Of a stretch of 64,000 bases of DNA, positions 24,659 to 35,694 are shown one piece after another; the first letter of the stretch is position 1; every line of letters starts with the position of its first letter. The notes beneath the pieces were generated by a model. It was not told the origin of the DNA and ran no database searches. It worked only from the letters and a program-made list of their open reading frames with translations. The DNA lies in assembly GCA_903934285.1 (NCBI GenBank), contig CAIZNN010000102.1:1-64000 (forward strand). The letters are read 5' to 3'. The DNA is from Akkermansiaceae bacterium. GTDB lineage: Bacteria; Verrucomicrobiota; Verrucomicrobiia; Verrucomicrobiales; Akkermansiaceae. The position numbers and the translations under genes are program-made.

Positions 24659-25029
24659 GATGCTTTCACGGCTGCCACATAATCCACCACCGCCCGCACT
24701 TGCGCCGCCCCGATATCCGAGCTGCACTGGGTCTTGAGACAGCCCGCAGTCCAGCGGCCCACATCGATGTTGCAAGGCAGCTTGTAGGCATGGCACTCGG
24801 CACATTTCAGCATGTACACCTCATGCCCGCGCTGCAACTGGGCCAACGCTTTGCCGCTCTTGGCGGCCATCGCCGGATGCGGATTGGGCACCTCGGAAAT
24901 CCCGCCCTCGGCCGGATCGCCGCCGCCCAAATCGCCCGGATTCCCTCCCCCGCCAGCCCCCGGGCCGGCGCAGGAAATCAGCCCGGCTCCTGCCATGCCC
25001 GCCATCAGCCATAAAATCCACCGTCGCAT
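24655..25029 (-). CDS. Small c-type cytochrome-like lipoprotein
   Basis: A 124-residue lipoprotein (MRRWILWLMAGMAGAGLISC, lipobox 'LISC') with a single haem c site 'MLKCAECHAYKLP' (CxxCH). A Gly-rich linker 'GPGAGGGGNPGDLGGGDP' follows the lipidation site. No obvious distal Met ligand is seen in the expected place. Two further Cys residues (WTAGCLKTQC) could form a disulphide. It probably carries electrons at the periplasmic face. It is translationally coupled to the LysE-type gene, a pairing I cannot explain. Confidence 0.7.
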   Translation of the reverse strand: MRRWILWLMAGMAGAGLISCAGPGAGGGGNPGDLGGGDPAEGGISEVPNPHPAMAAKSGKALAQLQRGHEVYMLKCAECHAYKLPCNIDVGRWTAGCLKTQCSSDIGAAQVRAVVDYVAAVKAS

Positions 25030-25227
25030 GCCGGCAGCCTACGCCACTCCACCGCCCCAGCTCAACCAAAGAAATCACGCCCTGCCCGCCACCCAAACGC
25101 TTTGACAAATCCCCCGTCCTCCCTATGCTTAGCCGCCTCACCCTGCAGCACCTTGAAATTCACCTCCCCTGCCTCCTGCCCTCTTCTCTTCGTTCATCGT
25201 TAGAAGTTCAGCGTTGAATGCTCAATG

Positions 25228-25398
25228 TCCGACCTCCGACCTCCGACCTCCGACCTCCGACCTCCGACCTCCGACCTCCGCCCTCCGACCTCCGCCCTCC
25301 GCCCTCCGCCCTCCGCCCTCCGACCTCCGCCCTCCGACCTCCGACCTCCGACCTCCGACCCCCGACCTCCGCCCTCCGCCCTCCGACCTCCGACCTCC
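25228..25398. repeat. CTCCGAC/CTCCGCC heptamer array upstream of acnA
   Basis: About 24 copies of a 7-bp unit (CTCCGAC or CTCCGCC) end four bases before the aconitase ATG. All three forward frames are open across it, which is why the ORF track extends acnA into it. No Shine-Dalgarno sequence lies between array and ATG. The rest of 25030-25402 shows nothing else. Confidence 0.9.
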
Positions 25399-25402
25399 CC
25401 CC

Positions 25403-28219
<2,817 letters not shown>

Positions 28220-28229
28220 CGAAGCCACC

Positions 28230-28715
28230 TCAGCACTGCAGCTCCCTAACAAACCCGTCGGGCGTTGCCGGGGAAAGCACCACCGTGCGCTTGTCGAAGC
28301 GCAACACCACCGCGTCGTTCGGGTTGGTGACAAACGCCCGGTAATGACCCAGCGCCTTGCTCCAATACCAGCCGCTGAAGGAAAACGCGCCGCCATTGCC
28401 GCAGGTCCGCAGGCTCTTGCACATCGCATCGGGCACCACCTCAGCGGACTGCAACCCGGCGCGCGCCAGGCGCGTGGTCCAGAACAAGCGTTTGACCAGG
28501 ATGGCATCCTCGGCGATGGCATAACCGCGAATCATGAACGGCAGGCAGCCCGCCACCACGGCGACGGGCAGCCATCCCAGCACCCCACCTGACAAGCCAC
28601 CCGCCCCGCGCATCACCCAGGGCCGGGTTGCCAGCGTGATGCCAAGACACACCACGCTGAAAACCGCGGAAACCACCACCAACACTTTGCCCTGCCGGGC
28701 TTGATAGGTTTTCAT
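28230..28715 (-). CDS. PH-like membrane protein, function unknown
   Basis: A 161-residue protein with two N-terminal membrane helices (about 10-30, 'VLVVVSAVFSVVCLGITLAT', and 44-62, 'VLGWLPVAVVAGCLPFMI'). A soluble segment follows: 'YAIAEDAILVKRLFWTTRL...WSKALGHYRAFVTNPNDAVVLRFDKRTVVLSP'. This order of strands is that of bacterial PH-domain proteins. Such proteins are membrane-associated with mostly unknown roles. It starts with an ATG nine bases after the beta-helix protein gene on the same strand, so the two are likely one transcript. Confidence 0.7.
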   Translation of the reverse strand: MKTYQARQGKVLVVVSAVFSVVCLGITLATRPWVMRGAGGLSGGVLGWLPVAVVAGCLPFMIRGYAIAEDAILVKRLFWTTRLARAGLQSAEVVPDAMCKSLRTCGNGGAFSFSGWYWSKALGHYRAFVTNPNDAVVLRFDKRTVVLSPATPDGFVRELQC

Positions 28716-28724
28716 GATGAGCCG

Positions 28725-29630
28725 TCACAACAAATCCCTGCCAACATAAGTACCCGGCTTGGTGGTGCGGGCCACGCCGATTTTCACCCCGGCCTCAATC
28801 GAGGTGTTGACACCTGTTCTAACACCATCGCCGAGCACCGCGCCGAACTTGAGGCGCCCGGTATTGACCGGCTGGCCATGGATCATCGAAACGTGTTGGC
28901 GGCCGTCGTGACGGTGGTTTTCGGTGCAGGTGCCCGCCCCGAGGGTGACGTGCGCACCGATGATCGAGTCGGCCACATAGCATTGGCGCGAGACGCAGGA
29001 ATTGGGATAGATGATCGAGTTTTTCACCTCCGCGCCGTTGCCGACATAACAATTCGCGCCGATGCTGGTGGCGCCGCGGATGTAGGCATTGGGACCGATC
29101 TGGCTGTTAGGACCGATGAGCACCGGCCCGTTGATGACCGTTCCGGAATGGATCACCGAGCCCTTGGCCAGACGCACATGCCCGGTGAGCGTGGCCAGCG
29201 GGCTGACCTCGCCCAGCATCGCGGTTTCATCCATCATGGCGAGGACTTCCTCATTCATGCGCAGCAAGTCCCATGGGTAAACGACCGGAAAACAACCCGC
29301 CTCGGTGACGATGCGCTCAACGCATTCGTCGGGATCGGCCCCGCCTTTCCACGCCAGGATATTACCCTCCGCATCGCAGAGCCGGGCGGAATTGGGATTG
29401 CGGGCAAGCAGAAGCATGGCACCCAATTCAATCCAATTGTCAAGCGGCACGCGGATGGTCCGCGGGCAGGCGTCTGCAGGGTCAACCAACTGGAATCCGG
29501 CGCGCGATAACTCCGCGGCGAGCAAATCGCGCATCGGCAGGTTGGCAATCAAACAGGCGCCCAGTTCACGATTCGCGGTAATCGGTGCACACAGGGCCGG
29601 ATTTCGCGGTGGCAGCAAGGTGGCTTGCAT
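28725..29630 (-). CDS. GlmU-like left-handed beta-helix protein
   Basis: A 301-residue protein. The N-terminal half (about 1-130) is mixed alpha/beta without a pyrophosphorylase GxGxxM/KP signature. The C-terminal half is a run of hexapeptide repeats, e.g. 'GSVIHSGTVINGPVLIGPNSQIGPNAYIRGATSIGANCYVG' and 'CTENHRHDGRQHVSMIHGQPVNTGRLKFGAVLGDGVRTGVNTSI'. This matches the GlmU/Glmu-like acyltransferase half found in sugar-phosphate nucleotidyltransferase-like proteins. It probably binds or acylates a nucleotide sugar. Exact substrate unknown. Confidence 0.75.
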   Translation of the reverse strand: MQATLLPPRNPALCAPITANRELGACLIANLPMRDLLAAELSRAGFQLVDPADACPRTIRVPLDNWIELGAMLLLARNPNSARLCDAEGNILAWKGGADPDECVERIVTEAGCFPVVYPWDLLRMNEEVLAMMDETAMLGEVSPLATLTGHVRLAKGSVIHSGTVINGPVLIGPNSQIGPNAYIRGATSIGANCYVGNGAEVKNSIIYPNSCVSRQCYVADSIIGAHVTLGAGTCTENHRHDGRQHVSMIHGQPVNTGRLKFGAVLGDGVRTGVNTSIEAGVKIGVARTTKPGTYVGRDLL

Positions 29631-29672
29631 GGCTAAGGTAAATACATCACAGCTTCACCTTGGGCGCGAGGT

Positions 29673-29897
29673 TTATTTGCGGTTTTTCAGCGAAATCCCG
29701 ATCTCCCGGCCGCCGCAGGTTCGGCCTGCGATGCCCACCATCGCGGCGCGGCCGTGGATTGCCGCCCGCAAGCGCATCGGGGCGGCGCGGCTCAGCGCGT
29801 GGTCGGCGGGCGCCAACTCGGCGGTGAGTTGGAACCCGTCGCCAGCGGCGGCCACGGCATACCGGTAATGGTGAATCCCCCCCTCCGGCCACCTCAC
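29673..29897 (-). CDS. Small ORF, perhaps the 3' remnant of a gene interrupted by the RAYT
   Basis: A 74-residue frame from a GTG at 29895-29897, whose bases overlap the stop of the RAYT gene (GTGA). The protein 'YRYAVAAAGDGFQLTAELAP...MRLRAAIHGRAAMVGIAGR' looks like genuine coding, with alternating hydrophobic strands, but has no normal N-terminus. The copy of the RAYT end at 42216 shares sequence only up to about the GTG, so the element boundary lies there. I infer that the RAYT landed in, or next to, an older gene. Weak evidence for expression. Confidence 0.35.
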   Translation of the reverse strand: MRWPEGGIHHYRYAVAAAGDGFQLTAELAPADHALSRAAPMRLRAAIHGRAAMVGIAGRTCGGREIGISLKNRK

Positions 29898-30994
29898 CCA
29901 ATCCCCTTCTGCAAATCCCTAACACTCCACAACACCCCGGCGGCGGCGGCCGCGTGGCCCCGCAGTTTCCTCGCCCCGCTCACCCGCTTCTCCCCGAACC
30001 GGTCCCGGCATGCCCGAAACACCCCGTCCACAAATGCACGACTCCCGATCACCGCCCCATCCGAAAAATACCTGACCCGCAACCGCAGCATCTTGCCCAG
30101 CGCCACATCCCGGCTCCGCTCAAGTTGTGTCAACTCCGCCTCCACTGCTTCTTTCTTCATTCCCTTCCTGACCACCTTCACTGCCAGTTTGCCGTCCCCG
30201 CCCGCCACCTCCTGCAACTTCTCCTCACCTTCCGCTAACAATAGCATCCGGTACTCCTTCGACACATTGCCCGCCCAGTGCCGCGCGTCCGCAGAATAGC
30301 CCTTATGTGCCATGATCGCCCGCACCAAGCCCGCGCGCGCCTTCTTGCCATTGCCGCGTGGCCCGCCGCCCATCGCCTCCCCATAACTGCTCCAGCGATA
30401 CTCCCCGGGATCCGCCACCATCCCCGCCCTAACCGGGTTTAAGTCGATATATGCCGCCATCGTGCGCGATGCCACCCCGTCTTCCACCAGCACGCTCTTG
30501 AACGCGTCCTCCCACAACCCGCCGCTGCGCCCGTGCTTGCGATTGTGCCATTGTGTGAAGCGCTGCAGCAACCCTTTCATGTATTCGCTCAAATCGTGCA
30601 TCCGGTAGCTGTAGCGCTCGTGCAATTCCCGCGCCAACGACTCGTTAGCCAGCCCGGCCGTCACCTGCTGCCGCACTTCCGCCAACTCCTTCGCCACCAC
30701 GCCCACCGCCGCCTGGTTGTAGATGCACCGCAGCCGTTGCAGCAACTCCCTGTCCGACAAGCCGCCCGCCGGCAACGGTGGCACCTCCAGCAGCAGGTGA
30801 AGATGATTGCACATGAAGCAATACGACAGCACCCGGCACCCGGAAAAATTTTCGTACATCCGCATGTAGGTCCGCAGTTGCTCCTTGTCCTCCTTCCCGA
30901 ACGCAAACCGCCGGTCCACCACCCGGCTCACGCAATGGTATATCACGGGCTTCTCCGTCGAGTCCTTCCACGGCGCAATGAATCGAGCACGCAT
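29894..30994 (-). CDS. REP-associated tyrosine transposase (RAYT, TnpA_REP)
   Basis: A 366-residue HUH single-strand transposase of the Y1/IS200-related domesticated class. The HUH pair is in 'LSYCFMCNHLHLLLEV', and a candidate nucleophile Tyr is in 'HDLSEYMKGLLQRFTQWHN'. Family blocks 'GGLWEDAFKSVLVED' and 'AAYIDLNPVRAGMVADPGEYRWSSYGEAMGG' are clear. An extra C-terminal region of about 120 residues is present. The ATG at 30992-30994 is preferred over the TTG at 31015, which lies inside the first repeat unit. RAYTs mobilise or maintain short palindromic or REP-like repeats. Here tandem repeats begin six bases upstream and a deleted relative lies at 42216-42440. Confidence 0.9.
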   Translation of the reverse strand: MRARFIAPWKDSTEKPVIYHCVSRVVDRRFAFGKEDKEQLRTYMRMYENFSGCRVLSYCFMCNHLHLLLEVPPLPAGGLSDRELLQRLRCIYNQAAVGVVAKELAEVRQQVTAGLANESLARELHERYSYRMHDLSEYMKGLLQRFTQWHNRKHGRSGGLWEDAFKSVLVEDGVASRTMAAYIDLNPVRAGMVADPGEYRWSSYGEAMGGGPRGNGKKARAGLVRAIMAHKGYSADARHWAGNVSKEYRMLLLAEGEEKLQEVAGGDGKLAVKVVRKGMKKEAVEAELTQLERSRDVALGKMLRLRVRYFSDGAVIGSRAFVDGVFRACRDRFGEKRVSGARKLRGHAAAAAGVLWSVRDLQKGIG

Positions 30995-30999
30995 GTTGT

Positions 31000-31250
31000 C
31001 AAACTGACATCGCAAGCCGCCATGTCAAGAACTTTTTCACAGCAGGAGACTTCACTAGACATCGGAGACTTCACTAGACATCTCAAACTGACATCGCAAG
31101 CCGCCATGTCAAGAACTTTTTCACAGCAGGAGACTTCACTAGACATCGGAGACTTCACTAGGCATCTTCACAGCAGGAGACTTCACTAGGCATCAGAACT
31201 TTTTCACAGTAGGAGACTTCACTAGGCATCAGAGACTTCACTAGGCATCC
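31000..31250. repeat. RAYT-associated repeats: 84-bp tandem duplication plus degenerate units
   Basis: Two 84-bp units (31000-31083 and 31084-31167) differ at one base. Each contains GTCAAGAACTTTTTCACAGC and two copies of GGAGACTTCACTAG. Shorter partial units continue to 31250, giving seven copies of GAGACTTCACTA in total. The same words flank the RAYT remnant at 42369-42440. The array is directly upstream of the RAYT start codon. Confidence 0.85.
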
Positions 31251-31253
31251 GAA

Positions 31254-31336
31254 ACCGGCAATGTGTAGTCGTTAGGTCTGATTCCTCGTCTTGGGTCTTG
31301 TCGTCTTGTCGTCTTGGGTCTTGTCGTCTTGGGTCT
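31254..31336. repeat. Dispersed repeat with GTCTTGGGTCTT array
   Basis: AAACCGGCAATGTGTAGTCG followed by TTAGGTCTGATTC is matched in inverse orientation at 36466-36500. It is followed by imperfect copies of GTCTTGGGTCTTGTC. It separates the RAYT repeats from the end of the ABC permease gene. Confidence 0.6.
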
Positions 31337-31382
31337 GAGGCGAAGCCCCGTCGGGTGATGACGGCTGCCGGAGCCGCTGGTT

Positions 31383-34300
31383 TCAGCCGAATTCCCGGGT
31401 GGCGCTCAGCGCGTCGCGGATGTGCCGGCGATAGCCGAGCCATGACCACAGCCAGGCATTGGCCGCAATCGCCACCACCAGCAAGCCGATCCACGCCAGC
31501 GAGTTGGCGATCGCGCCGGCGGACAGGGTTGGCATGAGGGCAACCAGGGCCGCCAGCAAGCCGATGCCCAACCCCCAGCACAGGCACTGCGCGACTTCGT
31601 GCAGCACCACCCGGCGCGTCACCGCGCCGGGCACGCCCAGGGCGTGGAGGATGGCGAATTCATAACGCCGCTCCTGCAGGTTGCGCGCGGTGACCAGGCC
31701 CAGGCCGGCGCTGCCGACGAGCACCCCGAGCCCGCCTAGCAGATGGAAGATCGCGATGTAGGTGTTCTCCACCCCGTGGAACGCCGCCAGCCGCTCGCCG
31801 GTGGTCGCCACTGTCGCGCCTTGTTCCGCCAGCACCTGTTGCAGCGTGGCGCGGCCAGCCGCCAGCCCGGCGCTGCTCTCTAACAAAAATACCCGCGCCC
31901 CCCCGGCGCCTGGATAGTGTTGCAGGAAGCGTGCCTCATCGACCACCAGGCAGCCTTGGAACACGGAGCCGTCGAGGGTGCCGGCGAGCTCCACGGGAAA
32001 CTCCCGGCCCCATTCGTCCTGATAGACAAGCCGCTCGCCGAGCTTTTTTTTCAACACCCACAGCAAGGTGGTCTCATCGACGAAGGCGCGCATCACGGCG
32101 CCTTCGCGCAAGCAGTTCCAATTTTTGCTGCAGCCGGCAACCACCTGTTTGATAGGGAACGCGCCGAGCGTGGCCAGGGTGGCGGTATCCGTCGCGAGCA
32201 GGCGCGGCCGCGACACGCTGTTGAGGTTGAAGCAACTCGCATCATCCCCCGGGCCGACCCGCAACGGCAACACCCGGCCAAATTGCGCGCGCGCCGCGCC
32301 CAGCTCCAGCAGGTCATCGGCGGCTTGGGGGCGGTTGCCACGGGTCAACGCGCGGGTGGTTTCCACCCAGAAGGCAAAGCCGCCCGCGCCGCTGCCGCGC
32401 TGTTGCCAGTCCGCGCCGCCGGTCTTGCGGAACGCCGCCACCGCCACCACCAAAAACACCGCGCTCGCCAAGCTGCCCACCACCACCATGCTGCGCGTCG
32501 CCCGCCGCCCGCAATTCAACTCCGCCAGACGCCGCGGCGATAGCTCGCCGCCGCCCGTCGTCGTCGCCGCCGCCCGCCGCCGCAGCACCCACCGGAACGC
32601 CGCCAAGCCACCTAACAACAACAGGCAGCCCGCGAGAAAAAATGCCCCGGGCACCCCCAGCACCCCGCTGCCGGTTAGTGCCGCCACCCCGCCCGCGGCA
32701 CACCACCCCAGCGCCCACCACGGCAGCGCCGGCGCGGCCGTGCGCAGCACCTCTTCGGTGCCCGCGTCGAGCCGCAGGCTCACACTCTGCCGCGCTTGTT
32801 TGCGCGTCACCAGCCAGATCACGAGCATCATCACCCCCACGAAACCGGCCACGCCGCCCACCAGCGTCGCCGGCGCGCCGTGAAACCGGAACATCCGCGG
32901 CCCGCCCGGCCCGCTCCAGATGGATTCCAACAGGCCTAACAAAATCCGGGTGTAGCCCACTGCCAGCAGCGCGCCGAGGCCGCTGCCGGCGGCCACCACG
33001 CAGAGGCCCTCGAGCAGGCGCCAGCGCAACACCTTGCCGGGCGCGATCCCGAGCGCCGCCAACAAGCCGCTCTCGCGGTTGCGCTGCTCGATGTGGAAGC
33101 GAAACAACAGCGCGGTGAGCGCCACCGCCGCCGCCATCAGAAACAGGCTCATGCCTAACAACAATCCCGCGAAATCCACCGGCGACGCCGCTGCCGCCCG
33201 GCCCGCCGCGCCCACATCCTGCAGCACCAGGCCCGCCACGGCCGGGGTCATCGCGGCTAACAAGTCCGTGGCGACCGTCATGCGGGATGTTTCAAGCGGC
33301 GTTGCGGGAGCGGCGGGCACGCGCAGCGCGGTGAATTCGCCCCAGCGGTTGCCAAACAACTCGCGGCCTCGTTGCAAGGGCAGGAACAGCTTGGGCGTGC
33401 CCCGGTGCGCGTCCCAATACGCCTCATCCTTGGCGCGGATCCGCTTGAGGTCGATCGGCACCCCGGCATCCCAATCCGCGGCGTGCTCGGCATTGGCGAC
33501 GCCGGGGAAATCCGGCAGCCAGCGCTGGTCGGCCGCCAGGCCGGTTAGAGGAACCACTGCCGCCACCGGCAGTTGCGCGCTGCGTTCCACCAGGCGGTTG
33601 GCGGCATCCAGCGCGTAGTAATCGAGGCGCACTTCATCGCCCGGTTTGGCACCGAGGTCGTCGGCGGCCCAGGCGTTGAGCACCACGCCGTCCAGCGCCT
33701 GGGGGAGGAATGGGGCGGCGGCGGCGGTCACCGCCGTGACCATCGAATAGGGGGTTTGCCTGCCGTTGGCGGCGATGGTGTTGGCCATGTAGGTGATGAC
33801 CGGTTGGGTGGCGGGAATGCGTTGCTGGATGAGCGCGGCCACCGGCCGGTCAAAGAAGATGCGCGCGGTGCGGATCTCCACCGCGTTGGCCAGCGGCACC
33901 GCCTCCACCGTTAGACCGTAATCCGCCAGGGTGCAGCCACGCGCAATCCGCTCTGACAATCCGGCGGCATCCGCGGCCCCGTGGTTTTGCAGCAGCAGCA
34001 GGTTGGCCTTGCCCGCCATCCCGAGCGCCTGCTGCAAGCGCTCCAGCGGCACAAACACGGTCGCTGCTGGCAATTGCGTCGTCTCGAGGCTGAAGCGCCC
34101 GAAGCGCTCGTCGCCGCAAATCGCGCTGACCTCGCCGCGCAGCGCGACGAGCTCGGCGGCCTTGCCCGCCAGCGGCGCGTCGCGCGCAATCACGCCTGGC
34201 TTGTCAAAGCGGAGCACCAGGGTTTCGTTAGATCGGAGATCCAGGCTGCGTGCCAAATGGTCGTTGACGAAAAACTCGCGCTCGTGCGGGGCCAGCCCGC

Positions 34301-34679
34301 CGGCGGCGTTCGGGTCGGCGCGGCTGGCCGGCGCGAAATCCCCAAACCGCCGGTCCACACCCAACACCTGCACGCCACCCAGCGCCCGGCCGCTGCGCTG
34401 CACCGTGGCGGTCGCTTTCACTAACAAAACAGGCGCCGCCATCGCCTGCGGCACGGCATCAGCCAGCGCCGCGCGGAAGAACCGGTCGCCGCCGACCAGC
34501 ACCGCATCGACCTTGCCGAGGCGCGCGGCGGCCACTTGGCGCAGGCTGGCCTGCACCGAGTCGCCGGCGAGCAGCGCGCCTAGCAAAACCATGGCGCCCA
34601 GGGCGGCGCCGGCCAGCACGCCGAGATAGGACCTGCGGAAAAACCACAAGCCGCGCAGCAGGAACGCGGTGCCGGTCAT
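31383..34679 (-). CDS. FtsX/MacB-like ABC transporter permease
   Basis: A 1098-residue inner-membrane permease. The first helix is 'FRRSYLGVLAGAALGAMVLLGALLAG'. A very large periplasmic region follows, then three helices around residues 515-650 ('FAGLLLGMSLFLMAAAVALTALLFRF', 'GLCVVAAGSGLGALLAVGYTRILLG'), a second pair in the middle, and a final FtsX block 'FHLLGGLGVLVGSAGLGLVTARNLQERRYEFAILHALG'. This is the duplicated-FtsX layout of exporters related to LolE/MacB and YbbP. It overlaps the ATPase gene by ATGA. It may move lipids, lipoproteins or peptides; the substrate is not deducible. Confidence 0.85.
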   Translation of the reverse strand: MTGTAFLLRGLWFFRRSYLGVLAGAALGAMVLLGALLAGDSVQASLRQVAAARLGKVDAVLVGGDRFFRAALADAVPQAMAAPVLLVKATATVQRSGRALGGVQVLGVDRRFGDFAPASRADPNAAGGLAPHEREFFVNDHLARSLDLRSNETLVLRFDKPGVIARDAPLAGKAAELVALRGEVSAICGDERFGRFSLETTQLPAATVFVPLERLQQALGMAGKANLLLLQNHGAADAAGLSERIARGCTLADYGLTVEAVPLANAVEIRTARIFFDRPVAALIQQRIPATQPVITYMANTIAANGRQTPYSMVTAVTAAAAPFLPQALDGVVLNAWAADDLGAKPGDEVRLDYYALDAANRLVERSAQLPVAAVVPLTGLAADQRWLPDFPGVANAEHAADWDAGVPIDLKRIRAKDEAYWDAHRGTPKLFLPLQRGRELFGNRWGEFTALRVPAAPATPLETSRMTVATDLLAAMTPAVAGLVLQDVGAAGRAAAASPVDFAGLLLGMSLFLMAAAVALTALLFRFHIEQRNRESGLLAALGIAPGKVLRWRLLEGLCVVAAGSGLGALLAVGYTRILLGLLESIWSGPGGPRMFRFHGAPATLVGGVAGFVGVMMLVIWLVTRKQARQSVSLRLDAGTEEVLRTAAPALPWWALGWCAAGGVAALTGSGVLGVPGAFFLAGCLLLLGGLAAFRWVLRRRAAATTTGGGELSPRRLAELNCGRRATRSMVVVGSLASAVFLVVAVAAFRKTGGADWQQRGSGAGGFAFWVETTRALTRGNRPQAADDLLELGAARAQFGRVLPLRVGPGDDASCFNLNSVSRPRLLATDTATLATLGAFPIKQVVAGCSKNWNCLREGAVMRAFVDETTLLWVLKKKLGERLVYQDEWGREFPVELAGTLDGSVFQGCLVVDEARFLQHYPGAGGARVFLLESSAGLAAGRATLQQVLAEQGATVATTGERLAAFHGVENTYIAIFHLLGGLGVLVGSAGLGLVTARNLQERRYEFAILHALGVPGAVTRRVVLHEVAQCLCWGLGIGLLAALVALMPTLSAGAIANSLAWIGLLVVAIAANAWLWSWLGYRRHIRDALSATREFG

Positions 34680-35362
34680 CGGGCGGCCTCCCTGAGTTTG
34701 CCATGTGCCAATTCGAGGGTGCGGCCGAGTTGGCGGGCCAGCGCGGTGTTGTGGGTCACCACGATCATCGTCACGCCTTCGTCGCGGTTGAGTTGCAGCA
34801 GCAGCTCGGCCACCTGCGCGGTGGCCGCCTGGTCGAGCAAGCCGGTGGGTTCGTCGGCCAGCAGCAGCCGCGGGCGGTTGAGCAAGGCCCTGGCCACCCC
34901 GGCGCGCAGCATTTCGCCGCCGGACAACTGCCAGGGCAGGTGGTTGAGCCGGTGGTCGAGGCCAACCTTGCCCAACAAATCGCGCGCCCGCTGTGTGGTC
35001 GCCACGGCGGGTTCCTCCCAGCCGCCGGCCAGCCGCGGCAGCAGCACATTTTCCAAAACGGTGAGCTGCGGCAGCAGGTGGTGGTGTTGGAACACCAAGC
35101 CCAGCGCGCGGTTGCGGAAGCGGGCTGCCGCGGCCGCCGACAACCCGCCGATGTCCTCGCCGGCGATGCGGATGGTGCCGCCACTGGGCCGGTCCAGCGC
35201 CCCGAGCAGGTTCAGCAAGGTCGTCTTGCCGCTGCCCGAGGGCCCGACAATGGCCACCGCCTCGCCTGCGGCGACCGCCAATTCCAGGCCCTCGAGCACC
35301 CGCACCGCCCCGCCCGGGGTCTCATAGATTTTCGACAGGCCAGCCACTTCAATCATTGCCAT
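34676..35362 (-). CDS. ABC transporter ATPase (LolD/MacB-like)
   Basis: A 228-residue ATPase partner of the FtsX-like permease. Walker A is 'GPSGSGKTTLLNLLGALDRP', the signature is 'QLSGGEMLRAGVARAL', Walker B is 'LLLADEPTGLLD' and the switch His is in 'IVVTHN'. The signature reads SGGEM instead of the usual SGGQ/E-Q-R, a small deviation. The ATG at 35362, preceded by AGGAAC, was chosen over the upstream ORF start, which has no homology. Its stop overlaps the permease ATG, so the two are co-translated. Confidence 0.93.
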   Translation of the reverse strand: MAMIEVAGLSKIYETPGGAVRVLEGLELAVAAGEAVAIVGPSGSGKTTLLNLLGALDRPSGGTIRIAGEDIGGLSAAAAARFRNRALGLVFQHHHLLPQLTVLENVLLPRLAGGWEEPAVATTQRARDLLGKVGLDHRLNHLPWQLSGGEMLRAGVARALLNRPRLLLADEPTGLLDQAATAQVAELLLQLNRDEGVTMIVVTHNTALARQLGRTLELAHGKLREAAR

Positions 35363-35501
35363 GGCCGTGTTCCTATGCCGGGTAGCGGGCTTGTCAATCC
35401 GATAAGCCGCGGCCGGCGGCGCCGCCGCCGACAGATTCGTGCATTTCCGAGTTGCCAAACCCTCGGGCGGCGGGCTACTTTCCGCCCGCCGCAGTGCCAA
35501 C

Positions 35502-35572
35502 AGCCTCATAGTGTAATGGTAACACACCGGATTTTGATTCCGTTATTCCAGGTTCGAGCCCTGGTGAGGCTA
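35502..35572 (+). tRNA. tRNA-Gln (anticodon TTG)
   Basis: Folds as a standard 71-base cloverleaf. Acceptor AGCCTCA pairs with TGAGGCT, D-stem GTGT with ACAC and T-stem CCAGG with CCTGG around TTCGAGC. The anticodon loop TTTTGAT gives TTG, decoding CAA. The first anticodon-stem pair is a C-T mismatch (CCGGA/TCCGT). CCA is not encoded. Confidence 0.93.
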
Positions 35573-35611
35573 CTTCGCGCGGCCCTCAGCGTCAGGTTTA
35601 CTCTCTCCAAC

Positions 35612-35682
35612 AGTCCCGTGGTGTAACGGTAGCACAGCAGATTCTGAATCTGCTTGTCAAGGTTCGAATCCTTGCGGGACTA
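35612..35682 (+). tRNA. tRNA-Gln (anticodon CTG)
   Basis: A 71-base cloverleaf 40 bases after the first tRNA-Gln. Acceptor AGTCCCG pairs with CGGGACT, and anticodon stem GCAGA with TCTGC. The loop TTCTGAA gives anticodon CTG, decoding CAG; the T-arm has TTCGAAT. CCA is not encoded. The two glutamine isoacceptors are probably one transcript. Confidence 0.95.
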
Positions 35683-35694
35683 CTCTTTGCCCCC

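Noticed and set aside
25214-25402. 63-codon N-terminal extension of acnA (TSDLRPP repeats)
   Set aside because: Made entirely of the CTCCGAC array; aconitase homology begins after the ATG at 25403.
31000-31250. Possible CRISPR array
   Set aside because: Repeats are contiguous, of unequal length and without unique spacers, and no cas genes are present; they belong to the RAYT locus.
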